Assembly: GCA_940671915.1 (NCBI GenBank)
Contig: CALNVZ010000080.1
Span: forward strand, 470,503-534,502
DNA: 64,000 nucleotides
Reading direction: 5' to 3'
From: Paracentrotus lividus
Taxonomy: Eukaryota; Echinodermata; Echinoidea; Camarodonta; Echinidae
Position numbers and translations under genes: made by a program. Under the pieces are notes generated by a model. It did not search any database. It saw only the letters and a program-made list of their open reading frames with translations, and was not told where the DNA came from. Each line of letters starts with the position of its first letter. Position 1 is the stretch's first letter. This document shows positions 12,427-25,631 of this stretch, piece after piece.

Positions 12427-13287
12427 GTAAGACCTGTTTAAGTAAAATTGTCATTTATTGAAAATTGTATTATTCATCAAGTTGCGCATCACGCAGTCCA
12501 TCCATCACAATGGTCGTAGTGATTTACCGGTATTTACCCCTAACTATACACAGCCCCGTCGCTGGGACTGGTCTGTTTAATTTACCCCTAGTACCACGCC
12601 ATGGGGACGGGGTGGGCTCCCGCTCCTTTGCCATTCACCACCGCTCTTCTGTTTATCCAAAATTCTCAACTGGCTGTAGGGTAGGGTATGCATGTTGACT
12701 ATGTTGACCTAGATAATCGCACAGAGCTAAAGCTGCATTACCACAATGAGGCTGCGTCTGCTTGTTACATCCAATTTGAGATTATGTGTCTGGAAATAAC
12801 TATAACTAGACCCCTATGTTATTTACTTGTTGTTTATTTCACTTATATTAATCTAGGCCTACCCAGAAAGCAATTAAATGCTGTAGATGAATGACCAGGG
12901 GCTATGGTTTTAAGTCCTATCCCAGGACTTGTACAGTTTGTAGGCCTATTGATTAATGTCTTAACAAGGGCATAAGTGCGTCAACTTCGTTCCGAAAAGG
13001 AATCTTACAGTTTACATTTCACAACTTATTATTTTATTGTCAACTGATTTTTTAAGACCTGCTGAAGTTTTCAATGCAAGAAAAATATTCTTAAAATGTA
13101 TTGTAGTGACTATATAAATAATAATGGGAAACTTTGTTTGGTGGCCTCTGTTTGAGATCTTTTTATTTTCATAACATAATTTATAGATTAGATCCAGCCT
13201 CGATAGGTATCATATGCTAAGACAAAGATATATCTTCTAACATGGTTAAAATAGGGTACACATGTATCTGAAGAGTGAACATATCCT

Positions 13288-13507
13288 GGGGGGGGGGGGG
13301 GGTCACTCAAAAAAAAAGTGCTCCCCATGCGTGTCCCTGCTGAAAACACCCCTATTTTATGAAAATGACAATTGAATAAAAAAAAAACCTATTTAAGGAA
13401 AGCGTCGTCGCCGCCGAAAGGCTGAAAACAGACCTTTTCAACGCTTTTTGGGACACACATGCGTAGCACATCATGTGGTGAGTGACCCCCCCCCCCCCCC
13501 CGGGAAA
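13288..13507. mobile_element. G-tract-ended MITE (copy B)
   Basis: Same insertion as 5941-6155 in the second 7.36 kb copy, flanked by CATATCCT on the left and CATATACT on the right. Homopolymer lengths differ from copy A. Confidence 0.7.
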
Positions 13508-15222
13508 CATATACTCCGGCCAAGCTTTTTATACTTTTACTTTTAAAAATATCTGTTGTTAGAGATTTTCATTTTATAATGAGGAAGTTGTTGTCAAGGG
13601 TGCACATATTACCCCCCCCCCCCCTCAAAAAAACCAAACCAAACCAAAAACATTAAATTTCAACTCTATTCAGTTTCGATTTAGTTTAGGGGCAATTGGA
13701 TACCTGCATAGGGGCATGCTGCAGCCCCCCCCCCTGCTCCCAATTTTACAAAGTCATATTACAAGTGAAAAGTGCCATTTTATTTGTGATTGCAACATTG
13801 TAATCGATTCCCATTAATACTGATTATGTCATTCTATAGGAGAAGTGTCAAAAGAAAAATATCTAAAGAGATCCCATTGATGTAAAAGATATAATATGAA
13901 TGGCTATGTTCATAGGGATCATGTATTAGGCCAATTCAGGTCAAATGCAGGTTGAACTTTGTAGTGATATTTCTCACTAGCTTGCAACTGTGGGTTGTTC
14001 ATTCAAGCATGAAGCCAAATAATACCATTAATATCAATACTCTAAATTGTATCATGGAAAAACCCGCGTCCTGGCATATTACAAAAGGGGAATATCTTGT
14101 TAAAGTGGCCGCCATTTTAATTGCAAAGTGAATGCATGCTTCTTTGTACTGGAATTTGTTTAATTACTTCTTGAAAGTTTCTTTCATCACACCAGACATA
14201 AACCAGCAGCTGTATTTAGTGCAAATACTCTTCTGATTATAGATTTGTCTATTGATCCGGTCTATTCATATTGTCTGTTATTTCAATTGCTATGGATTCT
14301 AGTGTGATTATTTTCTGCTTCTAAACTGAAATTATTCATCTCATATCAAAGGTAAGATATTGAGGTACACTTGTACAAGTTGTTAGGTAATAGTGTTAAG
14401 GGATGTAGTAACATTGAACGATATTCAAATTGCAATTTATATGATTTAGCTCATTTTGCAAACATAATTATAAACACTTAGATCAGTCTGGTATCTTCTT
14501 CAAAATTGCAAGCTAATTGCTTGCTCTACCTTTGAGATATCAATGATTTCATACTCAAATTTTAAAACCCATCCCCGAATGGGTTATAAAACCATGTGCT
14601 TTTCAACAACAGCACAACATACACCCATTTCCTGTTGTGTAGTCCCCGTCCCTAGCGGCCTGCTGAGATTCCAACAGAGGGGTAGTACATTGACTGGTGT
14701 TCAGCTGTATGCTTAGCATTGCTGTTACACTGTTTTAAGGTAGTAAACGACTTCATTTGATCAGAAACTTTCAGTAGTTTGTTTTTACTGTTGGAGCAAT
14801 ATAATTTTATTAATATTGATCGATCTAATTGCTCTTGGTTTTAAATTACCAATCCTTTTAAACCTTTAAAGCAGTGTGCAATAGGTCAACTTACTCCAGA
14901 AAATACCTGCCAAAATAATTTATCTTAGCATAATTGATAGAATTACCGATTAGCGAAAAATGGTGGATCTTCCTTCAAGTAATTTCTGAGCATGTGCAGA
15001 CATTTTTTAAAGTCGTCCCTTCTGAGCAATGCAGCTCCAAAGTCAAATTGAGATTATAAGGGAAATAGGGGGGGGGGCATATTATAACAAAAGGGGCATG
15101 GAGTTCTGTACCAAACGAACATTTTTATCAAAATATATACACACGTACATGCATAAGTGTGCATACTACCCACTTGTTATCATTGACTGTAACTTTTTTC
15201 CTTTTCCATGCAAGGATCAATA

Positions 15223-15850
15223 CAGTCTGTGTAAAAAAAAATGGTACAGTCGGGGAAAAATAATTTTGGTGTGAAATCTTTTCATATAATGTGTGTTGTT
15301 GGTACCAAATTAAATCCGGAAGATTTTTCTTGCTGATGCGCTTTGTCCTGTATACAGTGGGGTATCTAGGTGGGGGGGGGCAAGGGGGGCATGTGCCCCG
15401 GGCAGAGCTTCAGGGGGCGCAAAAAAAGAAAGGAAAAAAAAAAAGGGGGCGGGGGGGGGGGGGCGCAAAGTCAACAATTGCCCCGGGTGCACTTGACCCT
15501 AGATACGCCACTGCCTGTATAATTTGCTTTCATAAAACAAAAGTTATGCTAAGTTTTGTCGACAAGGAACAAATCGAAATTATGCACTTCTATGTTCTGG
15601 AGCGCTGAATTCACGGTCATTATGCGAAATCATACACAAAAGCATGGGACGGGTGCGAAAAAAAGGATTTTTTCTGATTGTAGAAAATTAGTCATATCTC
15701 CAAAAATATTGCACTATTAATGTGATGAAAAAATTGCAGAAGAAGTTTGATTTTCCTGCTTTATGAAAGAACTAACAATACCAGGTTGTGATTAATCTTC
15801 ATACTATAAAAAATGTTTTTCCACTTGTACCATTTATTTGACACAGACTG
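15223..15850. mobile_element. TA-flanked MITE, CAGTCTGTGT ends (copy B)
   Basis: Second copy of the element at 7816-8442, with intact ends (CAGTCTGTGT and ACACAGACTG) and TA on both sides. It holds the nested element at 15355-15513. Confidence 0.75.
15355..15513. mobile_element. Nested hAT-like MITE with 8 bp target duplication (copy B)
   Basis: A 159 bp element beginning CAGTGGGGTATCTAG and ending CTAGATACGCCACTG, flanked on both sides by the 8 bp direct repeat CCTGTATA (15347-15354 and 15514-15521). A related host MITE at 62156-62598 carries the unoccupied site (TTCTGTATAATTT near 62280). Eight-base duplication and CAGTG ends indicate the hAT superfamily. It is non-coding, G-rich inside, and clearly non-autonomous. 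Confidence 0.85.
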
Positions 15851-16689
15851 TATAATTGAATAAGAACATGTGTAGCAGACATTTATTTTAGGATAAAAGT
15901 TATGAAAATTCATGATTATTTACATAGTCGTAGGTGAACCACAATAAACCTGACTAATTAATATCCACATGAATTTGTTAAACTGTATATTGTGATGTGA
16001 TTGTTATATGAGTTAATTGACTGGCATAAAATGTTCCTATAACTTTGTTTTGAATACCCTCTATTTTCAATTCAATCCATCCTTATTTTTATGTCACTAT
16101 TTGTGTTCTCTTTTGTAATTCTTGACTGCAATTTTTGAATTTTGTCAATAAAAAATTTAATCAATACCTAAGGCTAAGCTCAAGCATTTGAAATAATAAG
16201 TTATATATATATTAATGATTTTCTGGAATTTTGTATTTAGTGGGAGAAAAATTCCGCAAAATAAATAGCCTATGTAATCTGAGTCTCAATTTGCAGAGCT
16301 TTTCAATCTTTGGCTGAACAGGTACTATAATAAATTTAATCCAAAATTTTGCATTTAACCTGAACACATCAGCAAATGAACCAATATGAGGAGATACAAT
16401 GAAGGCCTATTTAAATTGATTCATTCTAATTTACATTTGGCTACAACTACTGGTTGAGCTTTAAGGTCGAGGTAAAGGCAGGATGAATTTGTCGCTATCA
16501 AATAGGATAAGGGTCATTCCATCGGGTTGGGGCAATTTCTGTGACATGGAAGCTCAAAATAAAAGTGTTTCAAATGAAATGAAACAATCATGGAAGTTAG
16601 CTACATTACCACTTCAATAAATTCCATTTGTATTTTGTAAATCGACCTTTCATTCTAGAGTAATCAGAGCTACCAGATGTTATAAAATA

Positions 16690-18058
16690 CCACCGTTACA
16701 GGGGACATTTTTTTCAGGATTTGCTTCATTTCTCTCTCCAAGCATCAATTTCAAGTCCTCAGTCTTCATCATATCACACAAGCATAATCCATACAATATT
16801 TCTACTGACTTGAATGGTTATTTCCGACAATTCAAAGCTGATTATGAAAGCAATGTGTATGTGAATGTAATCCATTTCTCCTGTGCCCTCATGTTGTGAC
16901 CTCCCATTTATAATTTTTTTCCTGAATTCTTGAAAATTAAACTTACTGAAATGATTGCACCTGAGAGAGTAAGGGAAATTATGTCTTCTTATATTGAAAT
17001 TGATTTCAGTTGGATCTCCAACAATTTCTGATGAAGGTAGGCCTTCTTTAAGGAATACCACCGTTACAGGGGCATCATGTCCCTGTAACGAGGTTCATTA
17101 TTATCTGATAGCCATTGCATGCAGAAGTTTATTAAAAATTTAATACATTAAATACATTGTGTAAGGCAATAATTTCATTATAATTTACTAATAAATATTC
17201 TTTGAATATATTGAAATCAGTTAGAACTGTAAATTGTTATGCGAAATGCATAGCTAATGAACATTTCAGGTATGATCAACAAAATTGGTAATTTGACATG
17301 CAATTATACCAGAGTGTTAAGGGTAAAATAAATAAAGGCAGAATACAGAGGACTCAAGGTGAGGTAGATGTATTACACACTAGATAATTGACATACTTTT
17401 GATATTGACGAGGTCCACATGGAGAAATGTGAACCATTTTTTCCAATCAGATCATGAAATGTCATTCCAACATAAAAATGAGTACATGGACCGTAGTGTA
17501 AAATAAATGGCCAATTCACCATTTCTTTGCATGATAAAATCAGTAAAATTGAAATTTATATCACAAGGAGGCAATATGGTAATCCCACAGACCTCATTTC
17601 TTTGAAATATCAATAAATCATGGTACTTATGCTATTGCAAAGGAGGAAAATGTTTCATTTTTTGTACCACCGTTACAGCTAGGACATCAGCGTTAAAAAC
17701 GCCCCTAAATCGTCCACGGGTGTGCTGACTCAATTTTTTAGTCTCCCCCCGAAGACATTTTACATACGTAACTATAGCTCCCCCCAAGAGCTGCTGATAT
17801 CTTTCATTTTCGAGATCAAAGACGGAGTTTGAACCACCGTTACAAAATACAGGGGACATCACGATCAAATTTGGGACATGACACATATTTTTCTTGTTCT
17901 TTTTACGTCTATCAACCAAGGTTTCCTATGATAATTTTCTATGACCAGCCTCTTTCTCCCGATGGCAGCATGAGATTAGTGCAATCTATTTTTGAATAAA
18001 ATGTCACTATACCTCAGTTACAATAAATCTGAAGGGGGACAATCTTTGTAACGGTGGT
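16690..18058. mobile_element. CCACCGTTAC-ended element (copy B)
   Basis: Second copy of the element at 9291-10670, 1.37 kb, with the same ends, the internal motifs and the central palindrome near 17058-17094. It differs from copy A by scattered small indels. Confidence 0.75.
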
Positions 18059-18656
18059 ATGGCCTAACTTTGGATTTAATTTTTACACTACTGTTAGCTT
18101 TTGCCAAGAAACCTTCTGTACTTTTAAACATCATTATATTGCCTGGTAAAAAACAACTACAGAGTGATATGGCTAAGTCATCGACTTTTGCTGATAATTA
18201 TATCTGAAAATTACATGTTTTCATGTCACACTTGGTACCCTCTAAAATGAGGGACAACAGGAAATAAAGGCACACAAACACTTATCATTTTTTTTTAACA
18301 CAGAATTTTCCATCATAAGATCAAATAAACACTTGCCTTCAAATAGAACCTTCTTACAATAAATTAAAAAACAACAAATTCAGATAATACAAGATATGTG
18401 GGATGTACACAAAAATATGCTGTTGCCCCAACCCTGTGGAATGACCCATAAATAAAGTCTAATTTTGCAGTCATATAATATAGGTCCAATTTTAACTTTA
18501 GAGGGATTGCAGTATGGAAGGGACCTTCAATTGTCTGGTCTGGGTCAGAGGGCATTTGAGGTCAAAAGAATATCTTTTAATGACTGAAACATTTGTTGTA
18601 AATTCTGCCATTATCAGTCCAGATTACAGTTTTTCTAAAACTTGACATGTAAGCCT

Positions 18657-21600
18657 AGATAGATTTGTTATTTACTTGTCGATTTATTTCACTTGAAGGC
18701 TAAGGAAGCAATTAGATGCTAAGTAACCAAGGAGATATTACAGTGAACAACTCCTTGATATAACCAACTAGGGTATGGCTTTAAGTCCTATCCCAAGAAC
18801 TTGGAACAGTATGTATTGGATCAAAGGGCATGAGTGTATCAACTTAGTTGTGAAAAGAAGAAATCCTGTTTACCATTTACCATTACACTTTTCATAAATT
18901 ATAATTTGGTGTCAACTGATATCTAAGACCTGCTAAATACAAAATATATTATTCTCAAAATGTATTATAGCAACTCAGTAAAAAATATTGGGAAAATGTG
19001 TTATGTGCCTTTGTTTGAGATATTTTTTTTTTCATAACATGATTTATAGATTAGATCCAGCCTTGATAGGAATCATATGCTAAGGCAAAGATATATCTTC
19101 TAACTTGGTTAAAATAGGTACTACATGCATCTGAAGAGTGAACATATCCCTCCGGTCAAGCTTTTTATACTTTTATTTGAAAGATATCCTGTTGTTATAT
19201 ATATTTTCATTGTAATATAATTGAGGATCGAAGTTCTTTGTCAAGGGGCACATATTACCCCCCCCTCAAAAAACCAAACCAAACCAAAACATTATAATTT
19301 CAACTCTATTCAGTTCGATTAGTTAAGGTGCAATTGGATACCTGCATAGGGGCATGCTGGCAGCCACCACCCCCCCCCCTGCTCCCAATTTACATAGTCA
19401 TATTAGTGAAATTCATACATTTGTGATTGCAACATACAGTAATCAATTCCCATTAATCTGATTACATGTATGACTCATTCTATAGGAGAAGTCTCAAAAG
19501 TATCTAAACAGATGTTTAAAGTTTCCCATTGATGTAAAGAATCAAATATGTATGGCTACATGACATATTCATAGGGATCATGTACATGTATTAGGCCAAT
19601 TCAGGTCAAATACAAGTTAACTTTGTAGTGATATTTCTCACTAACGTGCCACTGTAGGTGTTCATTCAAGCATGAAGCCAAATAATACCGTTCATATCAA
19701 TACTCTAAATTGTATCATGGAGAAAACCTGCATCCTGGCATTACTATAGGGGAATACCTAGTGATTAAAGTTGCCGCCATTTTAATTGCAAAGTGAATGC
19801 ATTCTCTTTCTACTGGAATTTGTTTACGTACTTTTGAAAGTTTCTTTCTTTCACACCACATAAACCGTGCAGCTGTATTTGGTGCAATACTCTTCTGATT
19901 ATAGATTTAGTCTATAGATCCATCTATTTCATATTGTGTGTTATTTCCAATTACTATGGATTCTAGAGTGATTTTATTTCCTGCATCTAAACTGAAATCC
20001 TACATCTCATATTCAAAGGTATGGTAGCGCTAATAGGTACAAATTACAATTATGAAAGCTAACTAGTATATAAAAGGGGAAGGAACCCTAGAATTCATTA
20101 AATGTTACAAAACAGGAAAATCAAAGAGCTGATCAATGGAAATTTGAGAAAAAATGAATGAATAATAAGAATTATGAGCATTTGAATTTTGTGATCACTA
20201 CTGCTATGGGGATCCTCACGTTGAACGGGCCCAAGATGTGTGATGTCATACATGAACAAATTCCCATTACTTTTTTACATATTTCACTCAAATTGTTTTT
20301 TTATTAATTCCGTTAAAAGATCTAGATTCTTTTCATGGGAGGACATGTAATACAAGTTCACAAAAATATAGTCATGTGTGAAGAGTCTGTATACCACTAG
20401 AATGAGGAAAAAGAAGAATTTTTGGTATTTTTTTTGTATGTCATATGGGAGAGTTGTTCATGTGTGACATCACACATCTTGGGCCTGTTGCCCATGTGAG
20501 GATGTCCATAGCGTTAGTGATACAACATTCAAATGCACATAACTTTGTTATTATTTATTCAATTGTTCTCAAACTTTCTTTAATCTGTTTCTTTGATTTT
20601 TTTTTTGTTTCATACTATTCAACTGAATCCTAGGGTTTCATTCTCCGTTAACCTTTTAAGCTGTGTGCAACAGGTCAACTTAACTGCTTTGAAATACCTG
20701 CCAAAATAATTAGAATTAAAAAAAATGGGTGTATCTTCCCTTGCACCATTTCTGAGGCACATGCAACGATAATTATTTGTGACAATCGTCCAAAATCCTA
20801 AGATTTAATTATGTAATTGGTTCTGGTTACAAAGTTTCATAATGGGAATAATGTAGAGGGTTGAAATTGTAACTATTTAACGTCGAAAAGTGAAACGTGA
20901 ACTTTATAATATGTGAAACTCAGGATATTTTTAATTGTATTGAAAGGATAAAATAAAAGAGTAAACAAACATAATTGCAAAACGACTTTGAATTAATAAT
21001 AAGAACAAGAATCGTGTTTAACATTATCATTAGTATCATCATTATTTTTTAGTAGTTGTAGAGATACTTAAAGAAACAAAGACCAGTACATTGTTGTAAT
21101 AAATCAAATGATTATGATTACTAATGTATAATATCACACAAATATTATAATGTAATAAATTAATACTCTCTAAATTATCATAATGATATTATTCATAAGC
21201 AAGAAGTACATAACACAAATCAAATCAACATGTGATACCAACAAATTTGGGAACTGAACATTTTGAATAAACGTTATAGTAGTGTAAGTATATGTAGATA
21301 TCTGTGTTACGCCCGCCCCAAAGTAAGTCACTAAATAGTGTTATCATATAGAAAAGTTTTTAAAAATAAATTCCCACCAAATCAGAGATTTGAAAATAAC
21401 TTTAGTTATTGGAGTGAAAGTAAGGAAAAAATTGTAATTGCAACGATTATATACCTTCCAAGTTTGAAGTAAATATCAGTATTGGTAATGTCAATTATAA
21501 TCAGAGTATTCAAAGATGAAATTAATTGTGGGTTACATGTGGTAGATCAAATTAACAAAGATATTCCAAGTTAAAATATATATGTGTCATACATGAATGT

Positions 21601-21819
21601 TTATACTACCATTTTGTTATCATAAGGGTATAATAGGTATATAACTTCTTTCCCTTCCCATTTAAGGATCTATATCCTTGAATCAGAACATGGTAGCAGG
21701 ATATTTATTTTAGGATTAAAGTTATGAGTATTTATATAAGTCGTAGTGAACCACAGTAACTGACTATCCACATAATTTGTTATACTGTAAAAAATATCCT
21801 GGATTTTTATATCCATTTA
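18657..21819. repeat. Diverged third copy of the ancestral repeat unit
   Basis: Matches the part of copy A that begins near 5480 (TTATTTACTTGT, then GCAATTAGATGCT) but with many substitutions, so it is older than the A/B pair. It lacks the G-tract MITE and the TA-flanked MITE, and carries its own element at 20074-20651. It ends at a sequence gap. Confidence 0.75.
20074..20651. mobile_element. MITE with long inverted arms (GGGAAGGAACCCTAG type)
   Basis: The left arm (GGAACCCTAGAATTCA) is mirrored on the right (TGAATCCTAGGGTTTC). The arms continue inward, since GGGCCCAAGATGTGTGATG near 20229 pairs with CATCACACATCTTGGGCC near 20468. It is a foldback-like non-coding element. A partly degraded copy occupies the matching place at about 23400-24100. 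Confidence 0.65.
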
Positions 21820-21844
21820 NNNNNNNNNNNNNNNNNNNNNNNNN
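21820..21844. other. Sequence gap, 25 N
   Basis: A run of N separates two similar stretches (18940-21819 and 21845-24650). The unusual short length suggests an estimated gap or an overlap that could not be merged. Confidence 0.95.
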
Positions 21845-24650
21845 ACAAAAAATATTATTATTCTCAAAATTAATATTATAGAACTCAGTAAAAAATATGG
21901 GAAAATGTGTTATTGTCCTTTGTTTGAGATATTTTTTTTTTTCATAAATGATATTATATTAGATCCAGCCTTGATAGGAATCATATTTGCTAAGGCAAAG
22001 ATATATCTTTCTAATGGTTTTAAAATATACTGGTCTTCACATGCATCTGGAAAGGAGTGACACACATATCTCCTCCCGGCTCATATGGGCTCTTTTTTTT
22101 TTTAAGTCAGTCACTTTAATGGAAAAGGAACTGTAATAATTTCCTTGGTTTGTTAATATAATACTATGAATTCATTGGTTTTAATTATATTTTGTAGGTA
22201 TTGTTCTTTGTTCCAAGCGGACACAAATATTTAACCCTCGCGCACATTGCAAATAAACCAAACCAAACCAAAACATTATAATTTTCAAAAACTCTATTTT
22301 CAGTTCGATTATGTGTTAAGTGCAATTTGGGCAGGCATTATCCCTCTTTAAGGAAGTGCAACTTCGCTTCGGGACATGCCACCACACCCCTCCCCATCGC
22401 TGCTATCCCAATTTACATTGACGTTCAGATTAGTTTAGGATGCATAATATTCTCCTATTCAACTACTGCTTTGTTCACATACTTCCTGCAACATACAGAA
22501 TCAATCCCCTTTTAGTACCTTGATTTACATAGTTATGACTTCTATTCGTCATAAGCGAGAAGACTGCGTACACAAAGTGTATATCTAAAAAAACAGTGAA
22601 GTAGTTCTTAATTGTGAGTGAATTTATCCATTGTGTGTAAAAGATTCAAATATGTTATTGGTACAATGTACATTTATTATCAATAGTGGATATTCAAAAT
22701 GTTGTGACCATTATTAGGCCAATTTCGCAGTATCATCAATAACGAAGCTTTGGTTCAACTTCATTCTATTAAGTGAGATTTTCTCACTAACGTTGCCAGC
22801 CACTTGCGTAGGTGTTCATTCAAGCATTGAAGCCAAATAATACCGTTTCATATCAAGTACTGTTCCTAATTAATTAGTCATGGAAGAAGAACTCTGTCTC
22901 TCATTCAATCCCTTAGGCCAATTTATCTACCCACTAGGTTGCGGAATCTACTCTCTCATAAGTTGATAAGTTGCCGTCCATATTTACATTGCAAAACGTA
23001 CTGAATGCATTCTTCTTTCTACTCCTGGGAATTTATGAGAGGTTTAACGTAATTCTTTAACATCGTTTGAAAGTTTCTATATCTTTCACACCTACAACTG
23101 AGTTTAATTAACTCTTGGTCAGCTTATTTGATTGGCAATGAATTTACTTTTCCTCCATTTATAGATACTTAGGCTTTTAATTAGCACTCGCTCAAATAGA
23201 TCTATTGATACATTTATGGTGTGTGCCTTCCACTTTAACTGTAATGATTTACTAAAGTGATGTGCCTGCATGCCAAAAATACTCTTGTTAATCCTAGCAG
23301 GTCTCATATTCAAAGTAATAGTGCCCTCTTACTCAGAGGCTCACGTTCATAATTTGTTACATAGGTTTACATATTTATGGAATACTAAAATTTATCTAGT
23401 ATAAAGGGGTCAAATGACGTTTAAGCCCTTACAAGAGAGAAATATTCAAATTAAATGTAGATACAAAAAATCAGGATAAAATACCAAAGGATGCATTAGC
23501 TGTATACCAAATTGGAACATGAAAATGTAATAATATGCGTAATGCTGTGATAATTAAGAAAGTGATGAGCATGTTTGATATCTATTGTGCATTCACTTAC
23601 TGCCGTTTAGGTGGCGGAATTCCCTTCACTAGTGATGTGCAATAGACTGGGGATCTCTCAGTATGATTACGTTGCCATTTGATTGATATTACATATCATG
23701 AACAATCTATCCTACTATACTTTTTTATCATATTTCACTCAAATTGTTTTTTTATTAATTCCGTTAAAAGATCTGAGATTCTTTTCATGGAGACATGTAA
23801 TAACAAGTTCACAAAATATAGTCATGTGTGAAGAGTCTGTACTACCCTACTGAATGAGGAAAAAGAAGAATTTTTGGTATTTTTTTTGTATGTCATATGG
23901 GAGAGTTGTTCTATGTGTGACATCACACATCTTGGGCCTTTGCCCATGTGAGGTTCATCATAGCGTAGTGATCACAACATTCAAATGCACATAACTTTGT
24001 TATTATTTATTCAATTGTTCTCAAACTTTCTTTAATCTGTTTCTTTGATTTTTTTTTTGTTTCATACTATTCAACTAATCCTAGGGTTTCATTTCCGTTA
24101 ACCCTTTAAAGCTGTGTGCAACAGGTCAACTTAACTGCTTTGAATACCTGCCAAAATAATATGAATTAACAAAAAATGTGTATCTTCCCTTGCACCATTT
24201 CTGAGGCACATGCAACGAAATTATTTGTGACAATCGTCCAAAATCCTAAGATTTAATTATGTAATTGGTTCTGGTTACAAAGTTTCATAATGGGAATAAT
24301 GTAGAGGGTTGAAATTATGTAACTATTTAACGTCGAAAAGTGAAACGTGAACTTTATAATATGTGAAACTCAGGATATTTTTAATTGTATTGAAAGGATA
24401 AAATAAAAGAGTAAACAAACTATAATTGCAAAACGACTTTGAATAATTAATAGAAACAAGAATCGTGTTTAACATTATCATTAGTATCATCATTATTTTT
24501 TAGTAGTTGTAGATAGATCTATACCTAAATAGACACAAAAGACATCTCTCTCATCATTTAATTGGCTGTCATGCAATATGTTGAACTATAAATTTGTTAT
24601 GAATATCCTCTATTTTCAATTCAAGTCAACCAATCCTTATTTATATCCTT
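21845..24650. repeat. Fourth, most scrambled copy of the ancestral unit, running into gene 1
   Basis: Starts at the point equivalent to 18940 and follows the third copy to about 24500 with extra small insertions in 22000-23650, as though of poor sequence quality. Its right end (24560-24650) resembles 8600-8700 of copy A and is directly followed by the splice acceptor of the first gene 1 coding exon. Confidence 0.7.
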
Positions 24651-24654
24651 TCAG

Positions 24655-25018
24655 CATGTTCCAGAATCTGTGCAGAAGCAGTAGGTCTACCAGCAGAATG
24701 CCTGTCTCTCTGTCCGAGTGGAGGGTACGAATAGGTACCTATGTCCCACGTATGCTGCAGTACCATAACCTTGTCAGAAACCTGAAACAATTACTGTTTC
24801 TGGCTCTACTTCAGACTCTAGCTGATGGAGAGAGCAATCGGGATCCATCTGAGAAGCAAGAAATGGGTTCTACACCAGATCACCAGTCATCAACGGACAA
24901 GACATCTTCTAAACCTGGGAAGGATGGCAGCTGTGATGAACAAGAGATAGCATCATCAGACAATATCAAAGCCATGCCCCATAAAGCATCCAAGAAAAGG
25001 AAACATCGCAGCCAAAAG
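24655..25018 (+). CDS. NLR gene 1, first visible coding exon (leader, Lys/Ser-rich)
   Basis: Bounded by an acceptor (TATCCTTTCAG) and a donor (AAAAG/GTATTG), with 121 open codons from ATG 24656 ending in phase 0. The translated piece has a hydrophobic run (LLFLALLQ, about residues 47-54) followed by DGESNRDP, then a polar, Ser/Lys/Glu-rich stretch ending KKRKHRSQK, a possible nuclear-localisation-like basic cluster. No family domain is recognised. DGESNRDP, after a hydrophobic run, resembles a degenerate 2A sequence (consensus D-V/I-E-x-N-P-G-P). Whether translation starts here or in the next exon cannot be decided from sequence. Confidence 0.5.
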
Positions 25019-25631
25019 GTATTGTATTATACATGTACATTAAACATTTATCAAATAAAAATAGTTTGTGTATTCTGATGAGATGGTAATGCTATTCTTC
25101 AATTCATATTTTCATAACAACACATTTTCAAACAATACAAGATGGCAATGTTTGATCAAGGAGGCCAAAGGGACCTCAATTTTCCTTCAGTGAAACAGAA
25201 TGGGAAATATGGAGTGGTAAGAAAGTAAAAGAGGAGGATGAGAATAGGAAAGAGACAGAGAGAAGACTAACAGTCTGAGAAGCTGGAATATACATGTACA
25301 TGTTGTAAATTTTTAGTAAACTCTAAGTAATCAGGAGACCTTCAACCTTCTTCTTGATTGTGGAACATTTTTGTATCTCTTTCTTACCCTGACCCCTATC
25401 AAAAGTTCCCCAGGTATATTAATTATCAAAGGAGAAGGAACAAGAAGAAAGAAGGAGAAAAAAAGATAGAAACTTAGTGGATTGATTTGATTATTGGTAT
25501 GGCCACAAAAACATAATTCACAATGAAGATTATGATATTTTTCCCCACTACAAACTGTAGTGGAAAATACAATGTAGTATGATTCTAGAATATGCCTACT
25601 TATTTTTCTTGCTTCTTTCCCAACCTTGTAG
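25019..25631. other. Intron of gene 1, no other gene seen
   Basis: A/G- and AT-rich intron sequence. A minus-strand open frame across 25331-25771 overlaps the 2A exon and has no recognisable domain; I treat it as chance. Confidence 0.6.

Larger units (their letters stand above)
11574..18938. repeat. 7.36 kb head-to-tail duplication, copy B
   Basis: Second copy of 4211-11573, with every nested insertion at the corresponding place. After about 18657 it continues into a longer, diverged copy of the same ancestral unit, whereas copy A is cut at 11573. This is what one would expect if A/B arose by a single duplication (or assembly join) inside an older tandem array. No protein-coding gene is evident; the short open frames are interrupted differently in A and B, so they are not conserved. 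Confidence 0.85.
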
